Source: Tilletia caries (Eukaryota; Basidiomycota; Exobasidiomycetes; Tilletiales; Tilletiaceae). From it: a stretch of DNA of 64,000 bases. The position numbers and the translations under genes were made by a program. Positions 19,988-31,048 of the stretch are shown here, piece by piece. The stretch is taken from positions 960,001-1,024,000 of the forward strand of contig JALUTQ010000003.1 of NCBI GenBank assembly GCA_032718865.1, read 5' to 3'. Each line of letters opens with the position of its first letter. The first letter of the stretch is position 1. The notes beneath the pieces were generated by a model. The model made no database searches and was not told the origin of the DNA. It was given only the letters and a program-made list of their open reading frames with translations.

Positions 19988-21960
19988 GTCTTGACCCTTC
20001 CTTACTCGATTCTCCAAGACTACAAAGGACAGTTTTTCACTTTGTTCTCTCTGCTTTCCGTTCCGCCCTCCCCCATTAACCCAAGAACAGCATCAACATC
20101 AGCATTCAGCAGATGTCTATTTGGCGAAATTTGCTTCGAGGCTAAAGGGGGTAAACGAGGCTGCGGTCAGGAAGGTCAAGGCTATGGTGGGTGCGCTGGA
20201 GGAGTGGTGAGTCAAGGAAGTCGAGAAGGCTGCCAAAAAGCAGGGGAAGGAGGAGTGGGTCATCATCTCGAACGAGTTCATCAGCCTCGTAGGCGGTACC
20301 TTCGATCAGGTCAATGTGAGTACTGGTCTCTTTCCTGCCTCTGTCAACCCTTGTGCTGCTTCACTTACCTTTCTCTCTGCGGCAATAGTTCCTGATCTTG
20401 CAAACATATCTGCGAGAGTCACAACTCCTCAGGACCTCAGCTGCATCGACGCCCAAGCTGAGCGTGCTGCCGACAAGGCAGCGAAAGCCAAGATCGCTCA
20501 GACGGCGACCTCAGCAACAATCTTTCGACTGCTGAGAATTCGATGGTGCTCAGGTATCAGCTCCTCAATCTTGCGGATGAGAGGCGAGGAGTGTCATCTT
20601 GCTAGGTGGAACGATGGAACCGGTGAGTGAATAAGAACAGAGGCACATTGCACATCATCAGTAACCCCCGCTCTATTTCAATGCCAGATGTCCACCTTCC
20701 GCACCCAACTCTTCCCAGACGCACCCAAGGACCGCTTCACGTCCTTCTCCTTCGGCCACATCATCCCGCCTTCCAGCCTGCACGCCGTCTTCCTGACAAC
20801 CGCACCCCGGACTAACCGCGTCTTCGAGTTCAAATGGGACGTCCGGCCGGATACCGCCTTGCTTAACGATCTGGGCACGGGTGCCGTCGTTCCCGGGGGC
20901 CTTGCCGTCTTTGTGCCGTCGTATGGGTTCCTGGAGGCCGGTGTTCGGCGCAGAACAGAGGAACACTCTGCTAACCACGGATCCTGAATCCCACAGGCCA
21001 ACCCAGCTCAGACACCTTCAACATCTCGCTCCGCCGCCACAACACGGGGGCACTCATGTTTGCCGTCGTCGGTGCCAAGCTGCCCAAGCACATCAACTTA
21101 TCGGACGACCTAGCCCGTACGGCCGTCAAGGTCGACATGCCCCATACAAATGCGGCGAGGCCGAAGCTGGCAGAGCGGATGAGGTGCGTTGTAACTCCGA
21201 TGGTATCTCGACTCGCTCATGCTGATGCGTATTTCCCCTTTGCGTGTTGACAGGTATGTGAGGGAATTTGCGAATACTTCTGGAGGATTGGAGAAGGGCG
21301 CGTCTAAACCAGATGCGGTGAGTTAATGTCAATATTCTCGACCCAACAACAGCATTGCGCGAGGGAAAGGCACTGAAGAGCTCCCTTATCCTACACTCGG
21401 TAAAAAAAGGGAAACGAACTGTACCCGAACATGTGCATGAAGGCCGTCAACCAGTCAATCGGTATGTTCTCATGCCTCAAATCTGTAATGCTTTCTGTCT
21501 CTACTTTTATGACTCTGCTTTCTGATGCTTCCAGGTCGAGCCATCCGGCACAAGAATGACTATACGTGAGCGACTCTCAGGCTTTTATTTCACCCTGCAG
21601 TTCCCGTCTCGGACATACCATGATGTTTCTTTTGCGCGCGCGCGGCATGGTAGGCTGCCCTGATCCTCCTCGAGCGACACTACGCCCGTCCCGACATCAG
21701 GAACCGTCTTCCTGGCTGTGAGTTGCTGCCTTCTTCTCGGTCCGCCCGCCCTATCTCGATTGCGCCCTTACCAACCCTTTCCGCTCTAAGCCCCAGGGTT
21801 CAATCGGAGTCAAGTCGGGCTGAACATGCTTTCTATCATCTCATTCAGGGATCCGCAACGAAGTCAAGACGGTTGAGCAATTCGGGCCTGCCATGGCCGG
21901 CTTGGGCGCCTTCTTTCGCGGGAAGAAGCAGCAACAGGATGTCATTGTGGACCGACCTTG
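19988..21960 (+). pseudogene. CHL1: CHL1/DDX11 DNA helicase, 3' part, decayed
   Basis: Exon-like blocks match the C-terminal half of the Chl1/DDX11 iron-sulfur DNA helicase, which acts in sister-chromatid cohesion. In order they are: LTLPYSILQ at about 19,991; YLAKFASRLKG through IISNEFISLVGGTFDQVN (20,120-20,315); SVILLGGTMEP near 20,600; FRTQLFPDAPKDRF and FSFGHIIPPSSL, then VVPGGLAVFVPSYGFLEA (20,688-20,940); MFAVVGAKLPKHINLSDDLA (21,056); and YPNMCMKAVNQSIG, RAIRHKNDYT and ARPDIRNRLPG split by short introns (to about 21,950). Lesions include an in-frame TGA after GALEEW (about 20,208), a frame change before SVILL, missing residues in the VVPGG region and loss of the segment that would carry the DEAH box. 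The 5' half is absent. The gene relationship is secure and the gene is clearly broken. Confidence 0.85.
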
Positions 21961-22639
21961 TCCTCCGCCTTCTGCCGCGCGCCTGGGACTATTAATCGAG
22001 CGCTGCAACAGTCCTCCAGGCCTCCATAAGTTGCTCCGCTCCGTTTCCCTCCGGGCGCCCATCCTACCGCCCTCGTGGTTCCACACAGCACGGTGTGCTG
22101 ATGGTGCAGTCGTCCAGATGGCCGGAGACGGGAGCGCTATTCTGAGCAAGAGGCACTGAGGAACGTTCGTCAGTCAGAGCCGCATACAAACCAATTGCCT
22201 AGCTGACGATCCTCGCACAGCCTCGCAGGCGTTAAAGGAGATGATTCACCCATGCCAGTCAGATCATACGCAATGAACTCTTCTTTTATCATTCCTTCGC
22301 TGTCAGAATTGCTCAAAGAGTTGGTTGCTATCAGCTGACTTCTACAAAAGCATGTCTAATTAAATCTCTGGCTATGAACACTGAAGGTAAAATCATTGCA
22401 GGCCCGAGGAGTCGATCTTGGCACAGGTGATGCTCCGGCGGAGGAGGTATGCAGCGAAAAGTTCATCGCCACAGGGCCGGGCGGCCGGCCGGGAAGCAGA
22501 TGGCGGCAAAAGGTACTGGTAGTTCGCCAAATTGTTTCGAGCTTCGGCGAACGCAGGAAGTCGCTCCATCGAAGTCCTTTTGCGGCTCTGTCGATACGCC
22601 GAGCCCGATGAGGTAGTCGATTAGGTCCGGGTCTAACGT

Positions 22640-23061
22640 CACCACTGCGAGGGCGAGGATGGGTACCGGCTTCCCGCATGGGAGCGGCCGCTCCCTTTGA
22701 GGGGACGCCCATCGCTTTGAAGACGGTCTCCTTGGCGGCGAAACGGCCGCAGAAGGAGGCTTGGGCGCGGCAGTAGGCGATCTCGGCCGGCGTGAAGCTG
22801 ATCAAAAGAGAAGAGCAGGGCATCAGTTGTCGGTATGGAGTCTACGTAAACGGGAGGGAAGGATAAAAAGCCTTGGGCTCACCTGCGCTCGTTGAAGGTC
22901 TCATTGTCTGCAGGGAACCCACCGATGTCCTCGACGTCGACGCCAGCACCCTGACATCCGACCAGCAGCTTCGCACTTCCTTCCTCCTGTTCGTTCGCCG
23001 TCGTTGATTCGGCCACCGTCTCCTTCTCCACAGCTTTAGCCGCCACCGTCTTATCCGTCAC
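22640..23061 (-). pseudogene. FAS2: FAS2 C-terminal phosphopantetheinyl transferase fragment
   Basis: The block GAGVDVEDIGGFPADNETF, an intron of about 85 nt (near 22,799-22,884), then FTPAEIAYCRAQASFCGRFA and AKETVFKAMGVPSKGAAAPM match the 4'-phosphopantetheinyl transferase domain at the C-terminal end of the fungal fatty acid synthase alpha subunit. Catalytic-type residues (GVDVE and AAKE) remain. The match ends after about 75 residues and the rest of the domain is not in frame. The upstream sequence is Ser/Glu-rich and unlike Fas2. It is therefore a fragment, not the 1,800-residue gene. Confidence 0.8.
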
Positions 23062-23469
23062 CGCCCTGCCGTTACCGTTGCTTGACGAAGACGACGATGA
23101 TGATGAGGGTGAGGACGAGCGATTGCCACCGTCACCCTGGGCATCAGCCTCCGCCTTTTTCTCGCGCCGCGATCGCTTCGCTCTTTGAGATCATCCAGGC
23201 CGAAGAGTCCGAGGCACAAAGTTCTTCTGCGCGCTCAAGTGTTTGTCCAGGACGCCTGCTGAGGCGGCGATGACTCGGGGTGGGCTTGGAGGCAGATAAA
23301 GTAGGGGTGTTCTAAATGGCATCTCATGAAAAGTGTACCTCATCACCTGTAGCGTTTGACATCGTCAATAAGAAACTCACCTTCGTATTCGAGAATCTGC
23401 ATTCGCTCCTCCCTTCTCATCCTTAGCAACGAGCCGCAGCCGATCCGGCTTCTCCTCCGGTCATCCTCG

Positions 23470-23853
23470 TCGTACTTCAAATCCGCACTCGCAATGAACG
23501 ACGAGGTCGCGCTTGGTCCGTTTGGAGTGTACAGTAAGGTCGTATGCTGACCGATTGACACCGCCGACGCATTCGATCCAGCCGTAGGAGGTGTGGATCT
23601 CGGCATTCCAGCAGTCGGAGGCGTTGTGCGCCACCTCTTTGCCCATTTGCTGTCGGAAGCGGGGACGGGCGGGGTCGATACCGATCTTGAGGAGGAAGAG
23701 ATGGATGCGGCCGAGGAAGTTGTCGAGGGTCTGGTTATCGACCATGCCGGAGCTGACGTCCTGGATCTGCTTGGGGAGGAAGGTGAGCTCGAGCTCGTCC
23801 ACGTCTGCAAGGGGAAGTAAAGGCAGAGCCAAGTCAGTATGTCTGTGCAGCAT
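23470..23853 (-). pseudogene. GRS1: Glycyl-tRNA synthetase (GRS1) internal fragment
   Basis: About 110 residues match the middle of eukaryotic glycyl-tRNA synthetase: DVDELELTFLPKQIQD, VDNQTLDNFLGRIHLFLLKI, RFRQQMGKEVAHNASDCWNA, then SYGWIECVGGVNRSAYDLTV. The last block belongs to the catalytic core (motif 2 neighbourhood). Neither the N-terminal part nor the anticodon-binding domain is next to it; the sequence diverges after SKRTKRDLVV. A donor-like CTCAC at 23,378 and an acceptor-like junction upstream suggest that exons with their introns were copied. Confidence 0.85.
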
Positions 23854-23859
23854 GATGCT

Positions 23860-25730
23860 GCAGCGTGAGAAGGGGCGTTCGAGGCGTGGACTTCTGCTAG
23901 GACAAGGAATGTCTCTTGTTCGTTTGAGAGTGTAAAGATGCTTGAATCAGACCTGACGAAATGGGTGAGACTGTGAGAGGATGGGCAGGAAGGGAGCTGG
24001 GAAGGTACGAACTGGGAAGGGCGTCAGCTAACAGCGACAGGACCTTGGCAAACGAAGAAGGTATTACTCACCACAATGAAGCGCGCGGGCCGCGGACAGA
24101 CCTCTGGAAGCAAGAAAGCTGTCAAGATAATGGAAGGGAAGTCAGCGTGCTATTGGGAAAAACGGGTGACCGGATCTTCATCTCTTAGCGACTGCATATA
24201 CGATGAGAAAGGGTCGTGAGCAAGCGCACAGGACGAGGCGCGATTGCATAGCAAGAACATGCTGGAGGGAATCTGCTGCTTGATTATCACGAGTTCTGGA
24301 CGGAAGTGTAAGTCGGTGTACAAGCTCGGGCACGTGGTGACTCTCCTTCTTGACTCTCGAGCTTGATGCGAATCAGGATCAAACACTCGCCCGGCGCTGG
24401 TGCATTTTCCAGATTATAGTCCGAGCTGAGAAGACGGGGGTAAGGAAGCGGTCAGTCGGACCGAAACAGAAACCAAATAGGGGTGCATTTTGACAATGCG
24501 TACTCACTGGTACTGACGCAGAGACCGCGTCCTTGGTCACCAGTCGATGGGGCAGTACGAGGCCACGGACACCCCGGCACATTTCCTCAAGCTGCCCTCC
24601 ATCTACCAACAGCAGACAACCCCCTCCCCGCCGTCGTTGTCCCGCTAGCAAGCTCAGGAGCCCCCCTAACCCCTACTACACCCACGGGCGTGAATCCCTT
24701 CTTTCCCCTCCCACCCAACAATACTGATGACGAGGAGCGGGTCCCCATTCAGATTTCAGGAATGAGCTTGTCGTCGTCAACGAGACCGCTGCCGCTGCGG
24801 CTGGGGGCTGAGATGCTGTCTGCGAGATCGTTTGCGTGTGGGAGGGCCCGCATCAGACCGGAGATTCCTACGCGGAGACGGGAGGGAAAGCAGGTTTGTA
24901 TGGCCTGTTGAGAGCTTGTACGATGGTGTTCGGGATTGGGGCTGTTGGCTCGGCTACGCTGGTGCTGGGGCTGGGTGGTGACGATGGAGGGGGAATATGA
25001 TGGTGTGTCTTGCCATGCTCGATCAATACACCGTGCGCGACCTCGAAAACCAGCTTCGCGAGCTGCACGAGAGGCGAAGTTTCCAGCTCCGGGCGCGAGT
25101 CGTAGCATCGGGTCAGGATGGCGAAGCGGAGTTCGGGCTTGCGGAGCATGACGAGGCCGTATCTAATTGGTGGACATCATGACATGAGGTGCGTTGCGTG
25201 AGCTAAAGCTTGGAAACAAGATCAATACGCGTTTGAAGTTTGAATGCACAATATTGATCACTCACCCAGGAATGACTCAGCCAGATAGTTGACGAGAGGT
25301 ACTCCTTGATCTTCTCTTGAGAAGGGTTCGCACCGACGTCCTCGAGCATGTATACATTCCAGCCGAGAACCTCCTGTCTCCTGGTCAGCGAGACTATGGT
25401 ACCAAACGCGTCGGTAGTGAAAGGAAAGGATGTTAGCCGAAGGCGGTAACTACGGCACGTGTACATCAACAGAGTGCGCACCCGTACAGGGGACCGGCGA
25501 GACCGAGAGAAGCAGCGGAAAAATAGGCGCGGAAAGGTTTGGAGAGGGCTGAGCCGACGATGTCTGTGTTTGGCAAGAGGGTCGAGAGGTTAGCATCAAT
25601 TGCGTGGGGAAGATGAGTGAGGAGTATGCATGCCTGGTCAGTTTGATTAACAAGCGCACAGTACGAGGGGGACGCGGTAAAAGCCACCGCCGAGGTCCGC
25701 CTAAATGAGCTCGATCCGAGTGAATTATGA
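23860..25730 (-). other. Exon-like segments of unassigned origin
   Basis: Several GTGAG donors on the minus strand (CTCAC at about 24,068, 24,505 and 25,262) and matching AG acceptors frame short open segments, for example one reading EKIKEYLSSTIWLSHSW near 25,300. I do not recognise any of them. By position and style they belong to the same series of broken minus-strand exons as GRS1 and PMT4. Confidence 0.4.
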
Positions 25731-25734
25731 CAGT

Positions 25735-26592
25735 TGGCTTCCTGTTGGGTATGTCTGTACGTGAGAGTGCAGGAGACCGCCGCCTTAGCACATGTTCTTG
25801 GAAGTGACCTTGCTACCGTAGGCAGCCTCTGTGGTGTGACAAGATGGAATGGCTTAGTACGTGCAAGGACTGCAGAGGAGTGAAATTCTGTCGCTCGACT
25901 TGTACGTACCAACATGGTTCTTTGCGAAGTCATCGCCCTTGAGACCAGCCTGGAAGAGACTGCTCATCTGTGAGTTGCCTGGACTGGAGTGGCTGGGAAG
26001 GACGAAGTGGATCTTGAACGAGACCATGTAGATGATGGCGGGCATTACGATGAGAGCGATTGCTCTGACAAACCAATGTCTTGCATATGTTCCCTGTTCG
26101 ACGATGGACGATGGACGACTGACAAGTCATCATGGAGACGTTAAGGAAGGGTGTGGGAGGAAAAAAGACATACCACTGGAATTCGGAAATCACCAAACTT
26201 CTCCCACAGATCCTCCATGCCGTGGAGACCAACGAGGGTCATGGCAAACAAGCCGACCCATTTGCAGTTTGCACTGTGGAAGGAAAGCCCTGGTAAACAC
26301 GATGTGCGAAGATCGGTCTCTGAGGAAGGTGAGCGCAGACGTACCTGGTGACTGCGCCGACTGATGCGCCTGTGAAGATGAGCCAGGAACCACAACGTGT
26401 CGGAGAAACGTCTGGTAGAGACGCGGGGGATGGGTCAGTGTATGCGCCTTGAAGGTCAGGAAGGGAAAGGAGACATACTGGCTCTAGTAGGAGTGGAGCT
26501 TGACCATGCCATGGAAGGTGAAGGACAGCAGCATCAAGTCGAGGAGAATGCAGCCAGATATGACGAGCCATGCGTTGTCTGAATATCATCAC
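25735..26592 (-). pseudogene. PMT4: Protein O-mannosyltransferase PMT4 fragment
   Basis: Successive blocks match Pmt4-type protein O-mannosyltransferases of the ER membrane: DNAWLVISGCILLDLMLLSF (about 26,580), FTGASVGAVT, CKWVGLFAMTLVGLHGMEDL and WEKFGDFRIPV (about 26,200), ARHWFVRAIALIVMPAIIYM and SSLFQAGLKGDDFAKN (about 25,930), then AYGSKVTSKNMC-stop-GGGLLHSHVQTYP (about 25,800-25,740). The blocks are separated by short GT-AG introns. In-frame stops occur after KLHSY (about 26,487) and after KNMC (TAA). Only about 200 of the roughly 750 residues are present. Confidence 0.87.
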
Positions 26593-26849
26593 AGGGGGAA
26601 AGAGGTAGGAAGAAAAGGTTCAGGGGGGGGGTCTGTCGAGTGTTGCGCGAGCTGAAACCAAGCGAAAAGAGAGCGACATACCGCATAGGACCATGATGGC
26701 GAGCAGATGGCGCGCGCGAGCGGTGTCAGTCTCCTTTTCCTCTTCCTAGCTTGCGTGAGGTTTGTATGAGACTCTCTGCTGGCCTGACCAGGTGACAGAA
26801 GGGTCAACATGAGTACGAGCTACAGATCAAAAAGAGAAAGAAGCCATCA

Positions 26850-27806
26850 ATGAAAAAAAATTGTACCAATGAAGATGTGAGACTGCTGGGCGGAATGGCA
26901 GGCAAGGCTAAGCGCGACTCGCGGCCACCCTTTTTCCCGCTTTGCCATGTGTCGACTGTCGAGTGCCGTTGTCAGCAAGCGAGGATCGTACTCGAAGTAG
27001 TCGGCCCGCAGCGCATCCGGCTTGCCCGAGACAGCTTCCTTGATGCTCGCATGTCCCCGCAAGTTGCAGCCCCAATGAGCGATGCGTTCCCATAGGCCGA
27101 ATTCCTTCTGGAGTCGACCCTCGTCCCAAGCCCAGACGTCGTGCACCACCGTCCGCGGGAGGGTCCGTCGGGTCGCCAGAGGGGTGGGTTGGAGGAAGTG
27201 ACGATGACGAGAATGGCGGAGGCTCGACGAGGGAGTAGTGCGAGAGGGCGGTAGGGAAAGGAAAGGACTTCACGTAGCTGAGTTGTACCCGCAAAATAAT
27301 CAAAATATCCTCTTCGATTCAAGCGACTCAAAAGGGGACTAGCTAGGCGTGACCTTCGCCAAGAGCGACGGCCTGGAGGAACAAAGGAAGGTAGCCGATG
27401 TGCAAGTCGGTATCGTAGTCCCACGCGTCAAAGGAGTGCAGATTGACGAAGCCGCGATGGGGCTCATTCATGACCTATTACGCAGTGTGGAAAGGAGAGG
27501 TCAGCATTCCCGAAAACATTCCCATTAAGCACGCATGACTCTTCTAGAGGCTAGACTCACCTCGAAGCCCAACACGCTCTTTAACCCTCCAACCGCATCG
27601 GCCAACTCCCCGAACGCCCTAAGATACGCATCCTGCAAGAAGGTCTGCAACCCGACCATTTCCTTCCCGTCCTTGCCCTCGTCGTTGTGCTCCTGCTCTG
27701 CAGAGGTCATCTTGTGGCCGGCAGAGCAAGAGCGTGGGACGCGGATCTTGTAGCCGAAGATGTCGCCGGCCCAGAAGACGGTGGCCATAGTCCCTGCTGC
27801 AAGCTT
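26850..27806 (-). pseudogene. GH5 glucosidase fragment (steryl/ceramide glucosidase type)
   Basis: Exon 27806-27561 (KLAAGTMATVFWAGDIFG ... LQTFLQDAYLRAFGELADAV) joins in frame, through an 86-nt intron, to an exon beginning at 27474 (VMNEPHRGFVNLHSF, then YDTDLHIGYLPLFLQAVALG). The NEP motif carries the acid/base Glu of glycoside hydrolase family 5. A later block near 27,060-27,000 (LRADYFEYDP) also fits this family. In fungi this subfamily cleaves glucosylceramide or steryl glucosides. The N-terminal barrel half and the C-terminal part are missing, and a stop follows ALGEGHA. Confidence 0.82.
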
Positions 27807-29330
27807 CTGGGAAAAAGGAAGTTTGCAGATGGAGTCATGGGGAGGAGCAGGGGAGCGGGTAAAAGAATATCATAAGGCCAAGCAAAGGAAGCTGAGAAAC
27901 GGTCAGCCCACATCCAAACAACAAAGCCCCAGAAGAGGAACGCCCAAAGAACTGGAGAAGAGAGAGGAGAGGGGAAGAAAGAAGAAAGGGGGGCAGAGAA
28001 GCCGGGGTTGGTCAGTCCAGTCCAATTTGGCCTATTCTCCCATCGCAGGTCACGGAGGCCAGAGAGACGGACCTCACCTCTCCCTTGGATCCACCTTCCC
28101 GCCTAGCACACTTTACGGTTCCCGATACCCTTAATATCGATTGTGCTGCCGCCCTCCTTGAGGAAGGCGACCTTGTCGAAGCGGGCTGAATCCTGGAAGA
28201 AGCCTTCTCGCCGCCGCCGCCTTCTATGGCGGTGATGCTGCAAACAAAAGCATGACGTTTGGCTCCGCGAAGCTCGGACGCGAGTTAATGTCTGGCTGTG
28301 AAAATTAGAGGTGGGAAATGTTGATGGTGGTGTGAGCGAGAGAAGCATGAGGGCGCCCGCGCAAGCCAACCTCACTTGGAAAAATGCTGCTTGTAGCCGA
28401 TAGGAGTCAAAAGCGTCATTGGCTGTTTGTGCTGCGGACAACCAGTTGAGCTGCGCAGATGGAATGACGTGGAACAGTTCGGAACGACGCAAAGACTCAC
28501 CTCGACTTCCATGGATGATTTGCGAGACGTTTACGAAAGTTACTCTTCTGACCTTGGATGCCGCTAAACTGCAAGAGTCAAGTGGCGGAACGGGAACGGG
28601 GAGAATGCGTGTGAGATATCTGAGCCGTGAGCGTGAGCAAGGAAACGAAGCACGAGAAGACATGTCACATGACCGAGAGAGACCAAGTCAAAGACAAACG
28701 CTGTCAGCAGGAGGTAGTTGGGTGGCAGGGCGCAAAAAGAAAAGAAAGGGACAAAAATGAGAGGCTGGAAACCGAAGCGTAAGCAAATAGCAAAAGGAAG
28801 CGTGAACGATAGCAGAGCGGAGTCGTGCACGGTGCAGGAAAAGAGAAGCAGAAAGTGTTGCGTTGACCAGGAGCAGATGCGTTGAAGGGCGAAGGCTGCG
28901 CACATATAACCAGGTTGGGTGGGGTACTGTGGGATGCAGTTCAAAAGCACAAGTCAAAGACGCGGTAAAAACGGACCGGCTTGGTAAGAGCTTGAAATGG
29001 TGGAGGAGATGGGGCGGAGTGGGCGGGAGCCATTTGACCGTTGACGAATTTGTTCTAAGTGAGTCTTTCCAAAGAAGATAGCAGAGCTGACAGCGTTGTA
29101 GAGGGCAACCAATCGCTATCAGTCGGGATATGCGGAAGGAAACGAAAGAACAACAGTTAGTCGTCACAGTAACCGAGTCTACCAGGGTAGCAACGTACCG
29201 GTTTATGTATTTGGTGAGGAAGTCGTCACTGGGTGGCCTGTAGAGACAAGTAACGAAGGCGGGAGTGACCGCGGAAGAGGGCGATCAGAATACCACCCCA
29301 GCTGATTTCAAGAAAATGGGAAGGGACTCA
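27807..29330 (-). other. Unassigned exon-like segments upstream of the GH5 fragment
   Basis: Minus-strand donors near 28,071, 28,372 and 28,498 bound short open segments, for example ones reading FDKVAFLKEGGSTIDIKGIG (about 28,165) and RRVTFVNVSQIIHGSRG (about 28,540). The first looks protein-like but I cannot name it. No complete gene is visible. They probably belong to the fragment series. Confidence 0.35.
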
Positions 29331-29339
29331 CCGAACCCC

Positions 29340-29682
29340 TTCTGTGTCGAGTTGGCACCAACTCCGTCTTGAGCTCCTCAACCGAAGGCACGTGCACTGC
29401 GAGGATATCCATGTCGCCGGTAACGTCCAAGGAAATGTAGAGAGCGGGCCTGGTGGAATATGGTGAAGTCGAGCTTGGGATGTCCGAGACCGCGGCGGCG
29501 CTGTACGACCGGCGCGCTGCGGATGCGGTGCGGGCGAGGGAGCGCAGAGGTTGTGCAGGACGCGTCTGACGCACTGGCGCGACGGGCCGGGAGGCGTCGA
29601 GAACTCGAGATGAGTGTATAGGAGTGGGATTGATGAGCTGAACCCTGAAAATGGCATAAGAAGGTAAGGGAAAAGAATTCAA
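29340..29682 (-). pseudogene. ATP16: ATP16 (F1 ATP synthase delta subunit) N-terminal fragment
   Basis: A basic, Ser/Arg-rich presequence-like segment (RSLARTASAARRSYSAAAVS) precedes a short block, DVTGDMDILAVHVPSVEELK. That block matches the TGDMGILANHVPSVE signature of the mitochondrial F1 ATP synthase delta (bacterial epsilon) subunit. Residues normally between the presequence and the block are partly missing, and the protein breaks off after about 20 more residues. The next donor is at about 29,331. It is a fragment of an essential nuclear gene, in the same orientation as the other relics. Confidence 0.72.
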
Positions 29683-31048
29683 AGAAGGAAAATGGGGAGG
29701 GCATCAGCGGTCAGCAGGCAGAGCTCTTAACCATCAAAAGAAGCTATGTCAGACAGCATCGTGATTCGTGCGACCTGATACTTTTTGTTACTGCTTTGCT
29801 GGGAAAGGTTAGTTCTGCGCAGGCACGCGGAACGGGGCGCCTTGAGAGAAAGTGGAGGGAGCAAGGGATTGTTGTCGGTAGGAACATGGCGACCAGTGAG
29901 TTGAAAGGCTTCCTTACATACACATGGCTACGGGGGACTCAGGGTGGCGCCGCCACCCTTCGCCCGCTTTGCCATGCCGGTGGCCCCTGGCCCCCTGCAG
30001 GTGCGATTGGTGAGTGGGAGTGTGGGACTGCCGATGAGCTGAGGGGAACGTCATACTCACAAAATAGCCACTGAGGATTGAATAGGTACGCGCGGTCGCG
30101 CCCTCAGGGTGGCGCAGCCACCCTTCGCCCTGCCCGCCATGCTGACACTTGACAGTATCTACTGTTGCGGTTGTGGAAGGAAGCTGTAGGAGGGAAAGAG
30201 CATCGAATTTGGGTGGTTCTTTCGGTTCGTGTTGGTGAGCGGAGTTAAGTTTGTGTGATTACATCATCAGAAAAAGTCAGAAACAGCTTCCACAGCATCA
30301 ACCACACAACCTGAAGAGCTGTAAGTCTGCAGCCTGAAAGAGTTCAGGATTTGAACCATAGTCGTTCTGACCTCCAGGACGTCTTTCCTTGGAAGGGAAA
30401 ATATTTTTTCTATTGATGTTGGTTCAGACGCTTACGGCCGTAAGAAAACTGGTTCCAGTAACCCCAATCTCTAAAGAGACTGGGGAATAACCGCAATCCG
30501 TTCGAAGTCTACCCGGAATTTCGAAATTGTTGCCAAGAAGCCAAGAAGGCTCCGAGCGCTTGCCATGTGGCTGTTGTATTTCTAAGGTTTATTGGACCGG
30601 ACACGAAAACTGAAAGTCGCCCAGCTCCCAGCCAGCCTCCGAAGTCCCATATAAGTACTCCCATGCCCAACCTATCCCTCAGTAATGCCTCGGCCTCGAT
30701 GACAAGAAGGCAGGCAGAACTGAAGAGAGGGGATAGTGATGCTTTGCACGAGTAAGAGCAGGGGGATAAAAAACACAGCTGGAGGGAAGCACAAAGAAAG
30801 AGAGAGCGAAAGGTGCAAGGAAAGAGGGAAAGGAAGGGAAGGGGAGAGGGGGGAAAGGTTCCACATCGCAGTATACAGTTGAAGGGAGTGAGAGCGGCGG
30901 CCGCGATAAAGAGAGTCGGTGCGATGCTTGCAGACGTTGGCGAATAAGTGGTGAAATGTGGTCCCAGAAGGTGAAAAGAGTGGACAGATGGGAGCAGAGG
31001 GGTAGGGATCGAGGGGGCCCCTGGAAAGACGCGGGGAATAAATGACAT
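29683..31048. other. Non-coding spacer with GC-rich short repeats
   Basis: No convincing gene is present. A motif of about 23 bp, CAGGGTGGCGC then GCCACCCTTCGCCC, occurs near 29,940 and 30,104, and a weaker relative (GCCACCC...CCGCTTTGCCATG) near 26,923. The 750 bp next to the Axl2-like stop are purine-rich on the plus strand and may be its 3' UTR and terminator region. Confidence 0.45.
29939..30125. repeat. Short GC-rich repeat pair
   Basis: The two copies each begin CTCAGGGTGGCGC and continue CCACCCTTCGCCC. They are self-complementary (GGGTGGC...GCCACCC), so each can form a small hairpin. Their role is unknown. Confidence 0.55.

Noticed and set aside
22160..29700. Helitron as the agent of the gene-fragment array
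   Set aside because: No Rep/helicase gene or convincing TC...hairpin-CTRR ends were seen, so capture is kept as a hypothesis only. The CHL1 relic is a host helicase, not a Helitron helicase.
19988..29700. Repeat-induced point mutation as the cause of the broken genes
   Set aside because: The lesions are a mixture of deletions, frame changes and scattered stops. The sequence does not show the AT-rich bias expected from C-to-T mutation.
30300..30400. Possible tRNA on the minus strand (a GGTTCAAATCC-like box near 30,350)
   Set aside because: Neither the T-stem nor an acceptor stem pairs properly, and no A-box with a usable anticodon arm is visible.
30509..31048. 179-codon minus-strand frame after the Axl2-like gene
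   Set aside because: Its composition is low-complexity Leu/Ser/Pro from a purine-rich strand with no resemblance to a protein. It is more likely 3' UTR.
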